A DNA stretch of 64,000 nt from Microcosmobacter sp040493455 (GCF_040493455.1 NZ_JANFDA010000004.1:186001-250000); one strand, 5' to 3'; shown: positions 45,745 to 55,020, counted from the first letter of the stretch. Translations and numbers: made by a program. Notes: a model not told the origin generated them from the letters alone.

Positions 45745-47022
45745 ATGCCAAAAGGATTCGTATATATTCTAAAATGCTCAGATGGCTCTTATTATACAGG
45801 GAGTACAATTGATATTGAAAAACGTTTATTAGAACATCAATCTGGTCATGGTGCCAATCATACAAAAAAAAGACTTCCTGTTACTTTAGTTTATTTAGAA
45901 GAACATCAACGAATTGACGAAGCCTTTTTGAGGGAGAAACAGATTCAAGGCTGGAATAGAACCAAAAAAGAAGCTCTTATAAATAATAATTCACATAAAC
46001 TCCCAGAACTATCCCTTGCATATAGAGATATCATCTCTAAAAAAGGAGGCTTCGAGAACCTCAGCCTCCAAGATCAGGAATACATGGTGACTGAGGCTCT
46101 CGAAGGCACTAATCAGAAAAACACCTTCTTTAGCAACGGCAAGTTATTACTCACAGGTGAGTATCTTGTTTTGGATGGTGCATTATCTCTTGCTTTACCA
46201 ACTAAGCCAGGTCAATCTTTGTCTATTGAATCTCTAGATAAGCCTGAAATCCATTGGAAAAGCATTGATCAAAAAGCTAACGTTTGGTATGAAACTGTTT
46301 TCTCTATAAGTGATGACAGAATTCTAAGTCAGAATGACGATAAAGTTTCAAACAGGCTTGTTCAGATTTTTAAAGCTTTAAAAGTATTAAATCCTGATTT
46401 CTTTGATACAACTTCAGGTTTCAAAATTGAAACCCATTTAGATTTCAATCGAGAATGGGGACTTGGAACCTCTTCAACATTAATAAATAATCTAGCGACT
46501 TGGACTAAGGTTGATGCCTATGAGCTACTAAAACTTACTTTTGGAGGAAGTGGTTATGATATTGCTTGTGCTCAGCACAATTCTGCAATTACTTATCAAC
46601 TTATCGATAATACTCCGATAGTTACTCCAGTTGAATTTAACCCTGAATTTAAGGAGCACTTGTATTTTGTTTATTTGAATACAAAGCGAAACAGTAGAGA
46701 CGCTATAAATCAATACAAGCAAAAGCGACCTATTTCACCTTCTGTAATTGATGACATAAATAGTATTACTGAAGAAGTAATTCACAGTACTAGTCTCACC
46801 GAATTTGAAAGACTAATCAGTAAACACGAAAACATTATTTCCAAGATCATTGAACAAGACACTGTAAAATCAGTTTACTTTTCAGATTTTGATGGAAGCA
46901 TTAAAAGCCTTGGAGCTTGGGGAGGTGATTTCGTTTTAGCAACTTCTAGAACTAACCCTGAAGCGTATTTCAAAAGCAAAGGCTTCAATACTATTATACC
47001 CTATTCTGATTTAATTCTATAA
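45745..47022 (+). CDS. GIY-YIG domain fused to GHMP (mevalonate-kinase-like) kinase
   Basis: A 425-residue fusion. Residues 1-85 are a complete UPF0213/YhbQ-like GIY-YIG domain (FVYILKCSDGSYYTGST, then KRLLEHQSGHGANHTKKRLP and REKQIQGWNRTKKEAL). Residues about 127-425 are a GHMP-kinase-like protein with KLLLTGEYLVLDGALSLALP, the ATP loop EWGLGTSSTLINN and SGYDIACAQHNSA, the pattern of the flavobacterial GYDIA group near mevalonate genes. The linker (about 86-126) is encoded largely by two REP-like palindromes. An in-frame ATG at 46084 (residue 114) could give a kinase-only product. I infer that the small nuclease gene lost its stop and ran into the kinase gene; a base error cannot be excluded. 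Confidence 0.88.
   Translation: MPKGFVYILKCSDGSYYTGSTIDIEKRLLEHQSGHGANHTKKRLPVTLVYLEEHQRIDEAFLREKQIQGWNRTKKEALINNNSHKLPELSLAYRDIISKKGGFENLSLQDQEYMVTEALEGTNQKNTFFSNGKLLLTGEYLVLDGALSLALPTKPGQSLSIESLDKPEIHWKSIDQKANVWYETVFSISDDRILSQNDDKVSNRLVQIFKALKVLNPDFFDTTSGFKIETHLDFNREWGLGTSSTLINNLATWTKVDAYELLKLTFGGSGYDIACAQHNSAITYQLIDNTPIVTPVEFNPEFKEHLYFVYLNTKRNSRDAINQYKQKRPISPSVIDDINSITEEVIHSTSLTEFERLISKHENIISKIIEQDTVKSVYFSDFDGSIKSLGAWGGDFVLATSRTNPEAYFKSKGFNTIIPYSDLIL
46045..46069 (+). repeat. REP-like palindrome, copy 2 (in coding sequence)
   Basis: GGAGGCT / AGCCTCC, 7 perfect pairs around TCGAGAACCTC. It encodes residues 101-109 of the linker in the GIY-YIG::kinase fusion. Opposite orientation to copies 1 and 3. 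Confidence 0.75.
46086..46110 (+). repeat. REP-like palindrome, copy 3 (in coding sequence)
   Basis: GGTGACT / AGGCACT arms (5 of 7 pairs) around GAGGCTCTCGA, 16 bases after copy 2 and inverted to it. Together they make a BIME-like pair that encodes linker residues 101-122 of the fusion. Confidence 0.65.
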
Positions 47023-47023
47023 T

Positions 47024-47051
47024 AAAAAAAGGCTCCACAAATTGTGAAGCC
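47024..47051 (-). terminator. Rho-independent terminator of PPIase gene
   Basis: GGCTCCACAA and TTGTGAAGCC pair with one mismatch; on the minus strand seven T follow (47024-47030). It lies 25 bases after the stop of the gene at 47077. It starts only 1 base from the stop of the fusion gene on the other strand. Confidence 0.75.
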
Positions 47052-47076
47052 CTTTAAACTAGTGTTTAGTTAGTTA

Positions 47077-49233
47077 TTAATAAAACGTTGCTCTATTGTC
47101 TTCGATATCCGCTGCATCTTTTAAAGCATTCAACACTTTAGATTGTGCTCCGTTTGCTCTGGCAGTTGTTAATCGTTTAACAATAGCTGAATAGTTATCT
47201 AGTTTAGTATAGTCATTAGCCTTAGTAACTTGCACTAAGTATACGCCTTTCTCACCATCAATAAGTTTAGAAGTTTCTCCTTCTTCTAGTCCAAATGCAG
47301 CACCAACAACTAATGGTTCTTTACCTGCTCCAGCTAGCGTTGGGTTCTTCATATTTAATGCTGCAGCCGTACGCTTTGGTTGCCCTTGGTTTTTAGAGAC
47401 TTCCTCAATTGTACTAGCAGTAATTTTATCTCTAATAAGCTTAGCCTTCTTCTCGTTTCTGATTTTATTAAGTATAACTGGAGAAGCACTTTCTGGGTTC
47501 ATTAAACCTTCCTTATTCTCTTTAACTAGTTGTACTACTACAAATCCTTTACCAGGAATAGAGAAACGCTTGTAGTCTCCTACTTTAGACTCATCTTCAA
47601 AAGCCCAACGTACAATCTGTCTTTGATTTCCAAGACCTGGAATATTTTCTTCCAATTCTTTAACCGTTACTGGTCTTACCGTTAACTCTCTTTCTTTTGC
47701 TAACTCTTGGAAGTCTCCATTTTGTAGTGCCAACTCAAACTTCTGTACATCGTTAAACACTTTATCTTCTGTAGCTGTAGAAGGCTCTATTTTCTTAGCT
47801 AGTGTAGCTAGTTTTAAAGCTCTACTCTTATTCTTTTGATCTAAGATTTCAATAACATGGAAACCGAAGTTAGTTTGTACGACATCCATATCTCCTACAT
47901 TGTTTTCGAACTCAAAATCATTGAATGGCTTTACCATAGTACCTTTTGGGTGGAAATCGTATTCACCACCTTTATCTTTACTTCCAGGATCTGATGATAA
48001 TTCTTTAGCTAAATCTGCAAACTTTGATCTGTCGCTTTTTACAACATTAAGAACACTATCTGCTAATTTTTCAGCTTCAGCTACAGTTCTTGTTACATCT
48101 GGACTTGGATTTTGTACGCCAATATGAGATATTAATATGTGTCTTACTTTAACCGAATCTGGTAATTGCTTTGACTCAATTACCTTAGTCAATTTGTAAA
48201 ACTCTCCCTCTTTGTATGGCCCATAGTATTCGTCTACTTCAAGGTTGAATATGCTATCGCTAACTGCTGCAGGTACCTGAGATTTGTTAACATAATTATC
48301 AACGAATTTAATGTCAGAATTAAGGTTTATATAATCTGCGATATCAGTTGCTTCTAACATTCCTACGATAGTGTCCGTATATACAACGCCATCTTGCTCA
48401 GTAGATTCAACTCTCGTTTTTAAAGCATTAAGAATTCCTGCTTGGATATCTTGCTCATCTTGTTCTGAAGCAATTTCATTGAATTCAACGAAAGCAATTT
48501 CTCTGCTTTCTTCAACTTTGTATTCATCTTCGTTGTTCTTAATGAAATTAGTGAAGTCTGATTTAGTTACTTCAACTAAACTGTCATTAATTGTTGTATA
48601 AGGCACATAAACAAAGCTAAGATCTACAGTTTTAGATTCTGACTCATACTCTGCTTCTGCTTCATTGATCGTTGCAGAAACTCCTGCTTTGACCATGTTG
48701 TAGTAAGATGTTCTTAGTCCTCTTGAAGCAATGCTTTGCTCATTATTAACCCATTCGTCGTAGTTTATTTGAAAGTTTCCAAGTGGAGCTCTATTTGGCT
48801 TGATTTCCTGAAGGTTAGCTATAAACTCGTTCAATCTATTTTCATCAAAAACTCCTGCTTCATTTTGAAACTCAGGGTAAGAGGCAAAATTGGTTTTAAG
48901 CAACTCTCTCATTTGATCTTGCTCTACTGATAAGCCTAATTCCTCAAACTCTCCATTCATGATTGCTGTTTCTACCTCTTGATTCCAGATAGAGTTTACA
49001 GCTTGTAGGGAAGAACTGTTAGGTCCAAGACGTCTTTGAAAGTTCTCAACGCGCAACGCGAATTGATCTCTTTTTATATCTGTTCCGTTAACCGTTCCTA
49101 CTACATCCTGAGAATTTCCACTGAATGCATCAGTATTTCTAAACAAGTCTGCTAATACAAAAGCAAATAATGCCATTGCAATTACCAATATTAAAACTAA
49201 TGAACGCTGTCTAATTTTATTTAAAACTGCCAT
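47077..49233 (-). CDS. PpiD/SurA-like periplasmic peptidyl-prolyl isomerase
   Basis: A 718-residue folding factor anchored by one N-terminal membrane segment (about 12-30, SLVLILVIAMALFAFVLADL). A SurA_N-like chaperone region (about 35-200) is followed by a parvulin domain near residues 345-455 (VKVRHILISHIG, then KDKGGEYDFHPKGTMVKPF and TNFGFHVIEIL). A second, degenerate parvulin-like region seems to follow. It should help outer-membrane and exported proteins fold. Divided from the next upstream gene by a 97-base promoter region. Confidence 0.93.
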   Translation of the reverse strand: MAVLNKIRQRSLVLILVIAMALFAFVLADLFRNTDAFSGNSQDVVGTVNGTDIKRDQFALRVENFQRRLGPNSSSLQAVNSIWNQEVETAIMNGEFEELGLSVEQDQMRELLKTNFASYPEFQNEAGVFDENRLNEFIANLQEIKPNRAPLGNFQINYDEWVNNEQSIASRGLRTSYYNMVKAGVSATINEAEAEYESESKTVDLSFVYVPYTTINDSLVEVTKSDFTNFIKNNEDEYKVEESREIAFVEFNEIASEQDEQDIQAGILNALKTRVESTEQDGVVYTDTIVGMLEATDIADYINLNSDIKFVDNYVNKSQVPAAVSDSIFNLEVDEYYGPYKEGEFYKLTKVIESKQLPDSVKVRHILISHIGVQNPSPDVTRTVAEAEKLADSVLNVVKSDRSKFADLAKELSSDPGSKDKGGEYDFHPKGTMVKPFNDFEFENNVGDMDVVQTNFGFHVIEILDQKNKSRALKLATLAKKIEPSTATEDKVFNDVQKFELALQNGDFQELAKERELTVRPVTVKELEENIPGLGNQRQIVRWAFEDESKVGDYKRFSIPGKGFVVVQLVKENKEGLMNPESASPVILNKIRNEKKAKLIRDKITASTIEEVSKNQGQPKRTAAALNMKNPTLAGAGKEPLVVGAAFGLEEGETSKLIDGEKGVYLVQVTKANDYTKLDNYSAIVKRLTTARANGAQSKVLNALKDAADIEDNRATFY

Positions 49234-49330
49234 TGTATCGTATTAAGTTCATTTAAATAAGTGTGCGAAAATAGTATTTTCCAGCTAATTAAAAAAGCAG
49301 AATAACGGTTTTTGACCTCCTATTAACGTT

Positions 49331-50620
49331 TTATTCGAGGGAAAGTAATTCTAGTCTTACAACATCGATTTTTGTTGACGAAACCTCAACGATTCTAAAT
49401 TGAAATTGTTCTATGGTAACAACATCATCTTTTTGCGGAATCTCTTCGGTTACATTCACTATAAGTCCGCCCAAAGTTTCATATTGCTCACTTTCTGGAA
49501 GCTTAAGTTTGTATGTTTCATTAATGTAGTCTACTTCTAACCTAGCCGAAAGCATGTACACGTTTTCTTCTATTTGTTGGTCTATAAGCTCTACCGAATC
49601 GTGTTCATCTTCAATTTCACCAAAAAGTTCTTCTATAATATCTTCAACAGTCATAATACCAGAAGTCCCTCCATATTCGTCTATAACCACAGCTATACTA
49701 CGACGTTTCTTGGTAAGGATATTCATTACATCCTTTACATACATGGTTTCCGGCACAAACTCTACTGGTAATAAAATAGACCTGATACTTCTCGGTTTTT
49801 TAAATAATTCGAAAGCATGTACATATCCTAAGATATCATCAATTGAGTTTTTGTACACCAATATTTTTGAACAGCCTGTTTCGATAAACATCTGGCTAAG
49901 ATTTTCAATAGATTCAAAAATATCAATCGCAATGATTTCTGTTCTAGGCACCATAACCTCTCTGGACTTCACATCCGAAAACTCAAGGGCATTTTGGAAA
50001 ATCTGGATTTCATTATCTACCTCATCTTGTTCTTCAACAGATTCCATTTGCTCACTGATATAATTCCCTAGTTCTACTTTGGAAAACGCTAGCTCTACCT
50101 TATCGCCTTCTGTCTTAAAAAATTGTTTCAATACAGCATCCGAAATCCAAATGACAAAATCAGAAATGAGGTAGAACAATACATAAAATACATACGCTGG
50201 AAGTGCAAATAATTTAAGTAGTGTATTGGCGTAAATTTGAAAGAATACTTTTGGCAAAAACTCAGCAGTAAGTAGGATTACCATTGTAGATATTAGTGTC
50301 TGAGAAAACAACCTTAAATCCGTAAGTAGGTAATCAATAAATTGATACGATGTCGGCAACATACTTTGAAACCAATTCACCAGAACATCACCCATCACAA
50401 AGCCATAAACCACCAGAGCTATATTATTACCAATAAGCATAGTGGTAATAAATTTTGAAGGTTTGGCCGTTAGTTTTTGAAGGATTTTCGCAAGAAAGCC
50501 ATCTTGCATTTTTTCAATCTCAATGTGAATCTTGTTGGAAGACACATAGGCAATTTCCATTCCTGAAAAGAATGCAGATAGCAATAAAGAAAGGATTATG
50601 ATAAGTATACTATAATCCAT
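49331..50620 (-). CDS. CNNM/CBS-domain transporter-like protein (CorC/HlyC family, GldE-like)
   Basis: A 429-residue membrane protein. Order: DUF21/CNNM membrane domain (about 1-190, start YSILIIILSLLLSAFFSGME), CBS pair (about 205-330, VMVPRTEIIAIDI, then VVIDEYGGTSGIMTVEDIIE) and C-terminal CorC/HlyC domain (about 345-425). These proteins are linked to divalent cation export or homeostasis. The flavobacterial gliding protein GldE has the same architecture, but gldE normally sits by ssb and gldD, which are absent here, so I do not use that name. It follows a small membrane protein gene by 3 bases. Confidence 0.9.
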   Translation of the reverse strand: MDYSILIIILSLLLSAFFSGMEIAYVSSNKIHIEIEKMQDGFLAKILQKLTAKPSKFITTMLIGNNIALVVYGFVMGDVLVNWFQSMLPTSYQFIDYLLTDLRLFSQTLISTMVILLTAEFLPKVFFQIYANTLLKLFALPAYVFYVLFYLISDFVIWISDAVLKQFFKTEGDKVELAFSKVELGNYISEQMESVEEQDEVDNEIQIFQNALEFSDVKSREVMVPRTEIIAIDIFESIENLSQMFIETGCSKILVYKNSIDDILGYVHAFELFKKPRSIRSILLPVEFVPETMYVKDVMNILTKKRRSIAVVIDEYGGTSGIMTVEDIIEELFGEIEDEHDSVELIDQQIEENVYMLSARLEVDYINETYKLKLPESEQYETLGGLIVNVTEEIPQKDDVVTIEQFQFRIVEVSSTKIDVVRLELLSLE

Positions 50621-50623
50621 GGC

Positions 50624-50815
50624 TTAAGGCTTTCGCCTATCTTCAAATTTTCTTCTGAATTTTCTTCTGAAAAAGAACATAAATATTGCCAATGCTGTAA
50701 ATAACAATGACATGTATGATCGACTTCTATTCTCGCTCCAATGCTCTATAGCATCCCATAAAAACAATGCTGCGAAAAATATATATGCAAATTGAAAAAA
50801 CTTTAAAAGTTTCAT
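50624..50815 (-). CDS. Small membrane protein of unknown function
   Basis: A 63-residue protein with two hydrophobic stretches (about 5-20 and 33-49) and a strongly basic C-terminus (FFRRKFRRKFEDRRKP). It lies 28 bases after lptC and 3 bases before the CNNM/CBS gene, on the same strand, so it is a plausible operon member. No function can be assigned. A coding role is supported by spacing and typical membrane-protein composition only. Confidence 0.65.
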   Translation of the reverse strand: MKLLKFFQFAYIFFAALFLWDAIEHWSENRSRSYMSLLFTALAIFMFFFRRKFRRKFEDRRKP

Positions 50816-50843
50816 TGATTATTTTTTGATGGTACAAAGATAG

Positions 50844-51401
50844 CTAATTCTCTATTTGAAAATCACTATCATTCATTCCAAGTATTTGGATGTCCTTGAA
50901 ATCGATATCCGAGTCTAAGTGAAGTCCTAATGTATTTTGTGTAGTAGAGCGCATACGGAAAGGCTTATCTGTAAAAATCCACTCCAATTTTTCGTTATAA
51001 TACAACTGCTCTGTAAATAGTGTGTCTTTATTGTATGTTGCCAAAACGACATTTCCCCTTAGGTCAATAAGGTTCTTTTCAATATAGTTAACTGCATAAT
51101 CAGACGTGACTACAGTTTGATTTTGGTCTTTATCAAATAGGATGAGACGAATACCTTCAGGAAATTCGAAATACCCAAAATCCATGTTGGAATAGTCGAG
51201 CATTTTTGGGCTTATTAGGTTCGCCGTGATTTTACCAGAATCTGTATACTTCAAGTTGATATGATCAGCAATTCCGACGGGTTCATTTTGCAAAACACCT
51301 ATTTGCTGAACTTCTTTGAAGTTATTTTTACACTGAAAAAACAAAGCCATAGTGAATACCATGGCTAAGTTTTGTAATATGTGTTTTGTTTTCAATCTCA
51401 T
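50844..51401 (-). CDS. lptC: LPS export periplasmic protein LptC
   Basis: A 185-residue protein with an N-terminal hydrophobic segment (about 10-24) ending in a possible lipobox (ALFFQCKNN), followed by an LptC/OstA-like beta-jellyroll (NLKYTDSGKITANLISPKML, then TSDYAVNYIEKNLIDLRGNV). LptC passes lipopolysaccharide from the inner membrane LptBFG complex to LptA. The call rests on the strand pattern DxA..N...LR.NV, the size and context. Directly follows the TPR gene with no spacer. Confidence 0.85.
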   Translation of the reverse strand: MRLKTKHILQNLAMVFTMALFFQCKNNFKEVQQIGVLQNEPVGIADHINLKYTDSGKITANLISPKMLDYSNMDFGYFEFPEGIRLILFDKDQNQTVVTSDYAVNYIEKNLIDLRGNVVLATYNKDTLFTEQLYYNEKLEWIFTDKPFRMRSTTQNTLGLHLDSDIDFKDIQILGMNDSDFQIEN

Positions 51402-52745
51402 TTATAGGCTTGGTACTTTTACCGATCTTCCGATCCAGCATCCAATTTTGATTGTTTTACCAGCCATATCTTCATTGAAGATATCTGCTCTAGAAGGTGC
51501 TTTAGCTTCATAGTTACCAGCTTTTACGCCTGCTTTTTTAAGCTCATTAGCTGCTAACCAGAATACTGCTCTCTTGTTAAAGTTTGTATCTCCACATCTG
51601 TTAGCACTTTTAGCATACATAGCTGCAATAGAGATGTGAGGTTTTTTATCAGACGGGTTAAGCTTTAAAGCTTCCGTGTAATATTGTCTAGCTTTGCCAT
51701 AGCTACCCTTATCCTTGTACTCTCTAGCAATCTTTTTGTAAAGTTTTGCTTTTTTGAAAGGATCTGTTTCTAAACGTACTGTTTCATCAAAATACTTTTG
51801 CTCTCCAGTAAGTAAGTATAGATAGAATGATGTACTAGCATTAGGCTCTAAGCTGTGCTTTTGCTCCACCAACTTTACAAATAAAGGATCTTCTTTACAT
51901 CCTTTAGCATACATTCTGTTCATTGCACGTTGTAACCAAACGTTATCATTCTTATTGCTTTCAAAATTCTTGTCGTATAGTGGAATTAAAACTTCACAGT
52001 TAGCTCTGTCTCCAAGCTTTTGATCCATACTTCCAGAAATCTTAGCATAGTTTTCTAGGTAGCTTGAGTATTGCTTCTTGTATCCATTCTCTTTCTTAGT
52101 TAATGCTGTTCCAGCTTCTTCCTTTTGCATTAACTTGTTTAATCCATCAGAATTCTTTTTTACTTCTTCTTCTACCTTCTCATTAACATCATCGTACTTA
52201 TCGAACATTGCCTGAGCAGGTTGTTTTCCAGCGTCAAAAAGATCTACCACTAAAGAAAAGTAAGTATACAATCTCTGCGGGTGCTTGAAGTTAGCTTTGT
52301 CTGTTTTGAATGCGCTATCAAACTCATCGTACAAGTTTTGGTCACTTAATCCTAAGTCTTTCTTGTACTTATACTTAATCTGAGCAATCTCACTTAAAAC
52401 GTCTCCTTTTTTGTAGTACTTAGTAAAGTACTGATTTCCTTCTCCCAGTAGCTTCACAAGATCATTGATGTAAGCTACCTTCTCTGAACCAGAAGCATTT
52501 TTAATTTTGTGGTTTAATATCTTCTCACCATATTGATATATGGCTCTGTTGAATTTAGGGCATTTCTTTCTTACTGCCATCCATGGCTCATAAGCTTCAT
52601 CATATCCTTTAGGATCTTTCTTTCCTTTTTTTGCAGCATCAGAGAACAGAGTAAGGTTCGTCATACATTCTTCATCCTGTTGTGCAAAACCTATATTAAA
52701 GGTTATAAGAAGGGCGGCTAATAATACAGTAATTCTCGTTTTCAT
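51402..52745 (-). CDS. Exported TPR-repeat protein
   Basis: A 447-residue protein with a signal peptide (MKTRITVLLAALLITFNIGFAQ). It is helical and Lys-rich, with clear TPR units near residues 335-385 (YKKIAREYKDKGSYGKARQY, then YTEALKLNPSDKKPHISIAA). It probably acts as a periplasmic or outer membrane scaffold. It lies 20 bases after an outer membrane barrel gene and abuts lptC, which suggests an envelope assembly role, but no specific function is known to me. Confidence 0.85.
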   Translation of the reverse strand: MKTRITVLLAALLITFNIGFAQQDEECMTNLTLFSDAAKKGKKDPKGYDEAYEPWMAVRKKCPKFNRAIYQYGEKILNHKIKNASGSEKVAYINDLVKLLGEGNQYFTKYYKKGDVLSEIAQIKYKYKKDLGLSDQNLYDEFDSAFKTDKANFKHPQRLYTYFSLVVDLFDAGKQPAQAMFDKYDDVNEKVEEEVKKNSDGLNKLMQKEEAGTALTKKENGYKKQYSSYLENYAKISGSMDQKLGDRANCEVLIPLYDKNFESNKNDNVWLQRAMNRMYAKGCKEDPLFVKLVEQKHSLEPNASTSFYLYLLTGEQKYFDETVRLETDPFKKAKLYKKIAREYKDKGSYGKARQYYTEALKLNPSDKKPHISIAAMYAKSANRCGDTNFNKRAVFWLAANELKKAGVKAGNYEAKAPSRADIFNEDMAGKTIKIGCWIGRSVKVPSL

Positions 52746-52765
52746 CTTCTTAATTATTATTATCG

Positions 52766-54073
52766 TTAGTTAAATTTTCGTTTCATAAACCATCTATCAT
52801 TCAAAGATAAACTTATATTAAGGTTAAAGAAATTCTCTTGTATTAAATTTTGGTTAGTAGTTCCGCGCTGTCCAAACTCAACACCAACATTTGCATTTGA
52901 GAATAATCTTCCAACTGGTAATCCAACTCCAAAAGATATGCCAAACTCATTTATGGACTCATTATTAATATTTAGACCAGTCCCTTCAAAACGGAATCCT
53001 GCTCTGTAAACCACTCTTTTAAAGTAACTTGAAAATGAATTATAATCTGGAATGTAAAATCCGCCAAAGGCTACAGAAGACGCATTCTCAAACGTTGAGT
53101 TTGCAATATTAAAGATTGGATTTGCAAACTTCGATGTGTTTTGATAGGTATATTCAGCTCCTGCAAACCACTTTCTAGGCTGACCAATTCCCGCTCCAAC
53201 TGATAATCTTGAAGGTAACGTTAGGTCTGTTTTATTTAATCCGTTTGCAACTAAATCTGCGTCAATAGTGTTAAACACAAACTCCTGTCCTGTAATATCA
53301 TTGATAACTATTGTTGAAAATGACCTGGTATTATTCGAAGTTAGGTTACTTTCTGGCGTATATGTAGCTGATGCCATTAATTCTAACTTCTCGGTAAGCA
53401 TATCTGTATATGCGATACCGAAATTGACATTCAGTCCACTTAAGTCTGATCGGTTGTCTTCCCTAGTTTGAAACTGGGTTAATTCTCCTTGGTCATCATA
53501 AACAAACTCGATTACTGTATTCTGAACGTTACCAAAATTATAGCTCACATCTGCTCCTATCCTTAGGTTTTCAGTAATCTGGTATCCAAGCCCCACAAAG
53601 GCTTTGTTGAGACCTCCTTCGCCACGATATCTATTCTCTGCATCACCAGCATCGTTAAGCGATTCTAACTTATATCCTACAGAAGTATAGGGCAACAATC
53701 CAAAGCCTAGTCCAAATTTACCCATTGGAACATTTAGTGCTAAATAATCGAATGTTGTTGCATTAGCTTTCTCACTTCCTGAAGCGGCTTCAAGATTAAG
53801 ATCACTATAACTAGCTCCGACAGCAAATTTCACTGGACGACTTTCATTATCAAAAAGCTTAATATTTTTCCCTGTATAATACGCTGGGTTTCTTAAGTTA
53901 AGGTGAATACTATCGGCATAAACGCTTAAACCTCCCATGCTTCTGTTTTCAACTGTTCCTCTAAACTTCAAGGAACCAATACCATAAAAAGAATAAGGAG
54001 AAGCTGTACCTTCTTGCGCATTGATATTGAGCGCAAAAACACATATAAAAACTACAATAAGTTTTTTGATCAT
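52766..54073 (-). CDS. Outer membrane beta-barrel protein, FadL/OmpP1-like
   Basis: A 435-residue outer membrane protein with a signal peptide (about 1-19, ending NINAQ). The mature part starts EGTASPYSFYGIGSLKFRGT, a conserved flavobacterial motif, and alternates beta strands to the end, where the last residues ISLSLNDRWFMKRKFN resemble a closing strand. Similarity to the FadL/OmpP1 group of hydrophobic-solute channels is inferred from layout. Substrate is unknown. Overlaps the end of coaX by 4 bases. Confidence 0.85.
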   Translation of the reverse strand: MIKKLIVVFICVFALNINAQEGTASPYSFYGIGSLKFRGTVENRSMGGLSVYADSIHLNLRNPAYYTGKNIKLFDNESRPVKFAVGASYSDLNLEAASGSEKANATTFDYLALNVPMGKFGLGFGLLPYTSVGYKLESLNDAGDAENRYRGEGGLNKAFVGLGYQITENLRIGADVSYNFGNVQNTVIEFVYDDQGELTQFQTREDNRSDLSGLNVNFGIAYTDMLTEKLELMASATYTPESNLTSNNTRSFSTIVINDITGQEFVFNTIDADLVANGLNKTDLTLPSRLSVGAGIGQPRKWFAGAEYTYQNTSKFANPIFNIANSTFENASSVAFGGFYIPDYNSFSSYFKRVVYRAGFRFEGTGLNINNESINEFGISFGVGLPVGRLFSNANVGVEFGQRGTTNQNLIQENFFNLNISLSLNDRWFMKRKFN

Positions 54074-54801
54074 TCGTCTAAGTTATATTCTAAAATAAAG
54101 TTCAAACCTTCCAAAAGAAAATTCGAGTTGGCAAATATGCCACTTTTTAATTGGTTAGACAAGAATTCGGCATCTCCGCCTGTTAAAATAACTGTTAAAT
54201 CCTTGTGTTTTTGGGAATATTCTTTAACAATCCCATCAATTTCATTAACAATCCCATAGACCACACCAGAGTGTATTGAGTTAGCCGTTGAGTCTCCTAT
54301 GAGATTTTTGGGTTGCTCTGTTTCCAATAACGGAAGATTTGCAGTTAAATTATTTAATGCTCTATATCGCAGCCTAATTCCAGGCGAAATTGCACCTCCT
54401 TGATATTCATTTTTACTATTAATAAAATCATATGTAATGCATGTGCCTGCATCTATAATAAGCGCATTGGTATTAGGGAACTGTTGTACAGAGGCACTTA
54501 CCAAAGCGATACGGTCTACACCTAATGTCTTTGGTGTTGCGTAATTATTTTTGAAAGGGACTTTAGTGTTATTATCAAGAATTAAAACATTCAGCTCCCG
54601 TTGTAATGTATCGACTTTTGCTTTGGGTAATTTCCCGACGGATGAAATGATGGCCCTTTCAAACTCATCAAATTTTTTGAGTGTAGTTCTTAATCCTGAA
54701 ATAAATCGCCTTGTTTTTGAAGTGATCTTATCTACTAATTGACCATCTTTAAAAACAGCAAATTTCACATAGGTATTTCCAACATCAATGATGAGATTCA
54801 T
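54070..54801 (-). CDS. coaX: Type III pantothenate kinase CoaX
   Basis: A 243-residue cytoplasmic kinase, first step of CoA synthesis. Motifs: MNLIIDVGNTYVKFAVF (P-loop-like phosphate motif, 1-17), LGVDRIALVSA, LIIDAGTCITYDFI and LTGGDAEFL. I start at ATG 54801, the family start; the open frame extends 33 codons upstream, but that part is Lys/Arg-rich, lacks homology and approaches the tRNA-Phe region on the other strand. It overlaps the next gene by 4 bases. Confidence 0.95.
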   Translation of the reverse strand: MNLIIDVGNTYVKFAVFKDGQLVDKITSKTRRFISGLRTTLKKFDEFERAIISSVGKLPKAKVDTLQRELNVLILDNNTKVPFKNNYATPKTLGVDRIALVSASVQQFPNTNALIIDAGTCITYDFINSKNEYQGGAISPGIRLRYRALNNLTANLPLLETEQPKNLIGDSTANSIHSGVVYGIVNEIDGIVKEYSQKHKDLTVILTGGDAEFLSNQLKSGIFANSNFLLEGLNFILEYNLDE

Positions 54802-54902
54802 ATGTCTTTTGAAAGCTGTAAATTTACGAAAGCGATTTTTTATATTTTTATTTTTGCCAATAATAAAAATGCGCATATATTTGCATCCGCATTTATGCAA
54901 CT

Positions 54903-54975
<73 letters not shown>

Positions 54976-54980
54976 CTTTA

Positions 54981-55011
54981 AAACCCAGACAAATTTGTCT
55001 GGGTTTTTTGG
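54981..55011 (+). terminator. Bidirectional terminator after tRNA-Phe
   Basis: AAACCCAGACAAA / TTTGTCTGGGTTT is a perfect 26-base palindrome (54981-55006), with T-rich sequence on the plus side. It can end tRNA-Phe and also the minus-strand barrel gene whose stop is at 55021. Confidence 0.85.
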
Positions 55012-55020
55012 TATATAGTC

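Noticed and set aside
54802..54900. N-terminal extension of CoaX
   Set aside because: CoaX proteins start directly with the phosphate motif IIDVGNT; the extension is basic and without homology.
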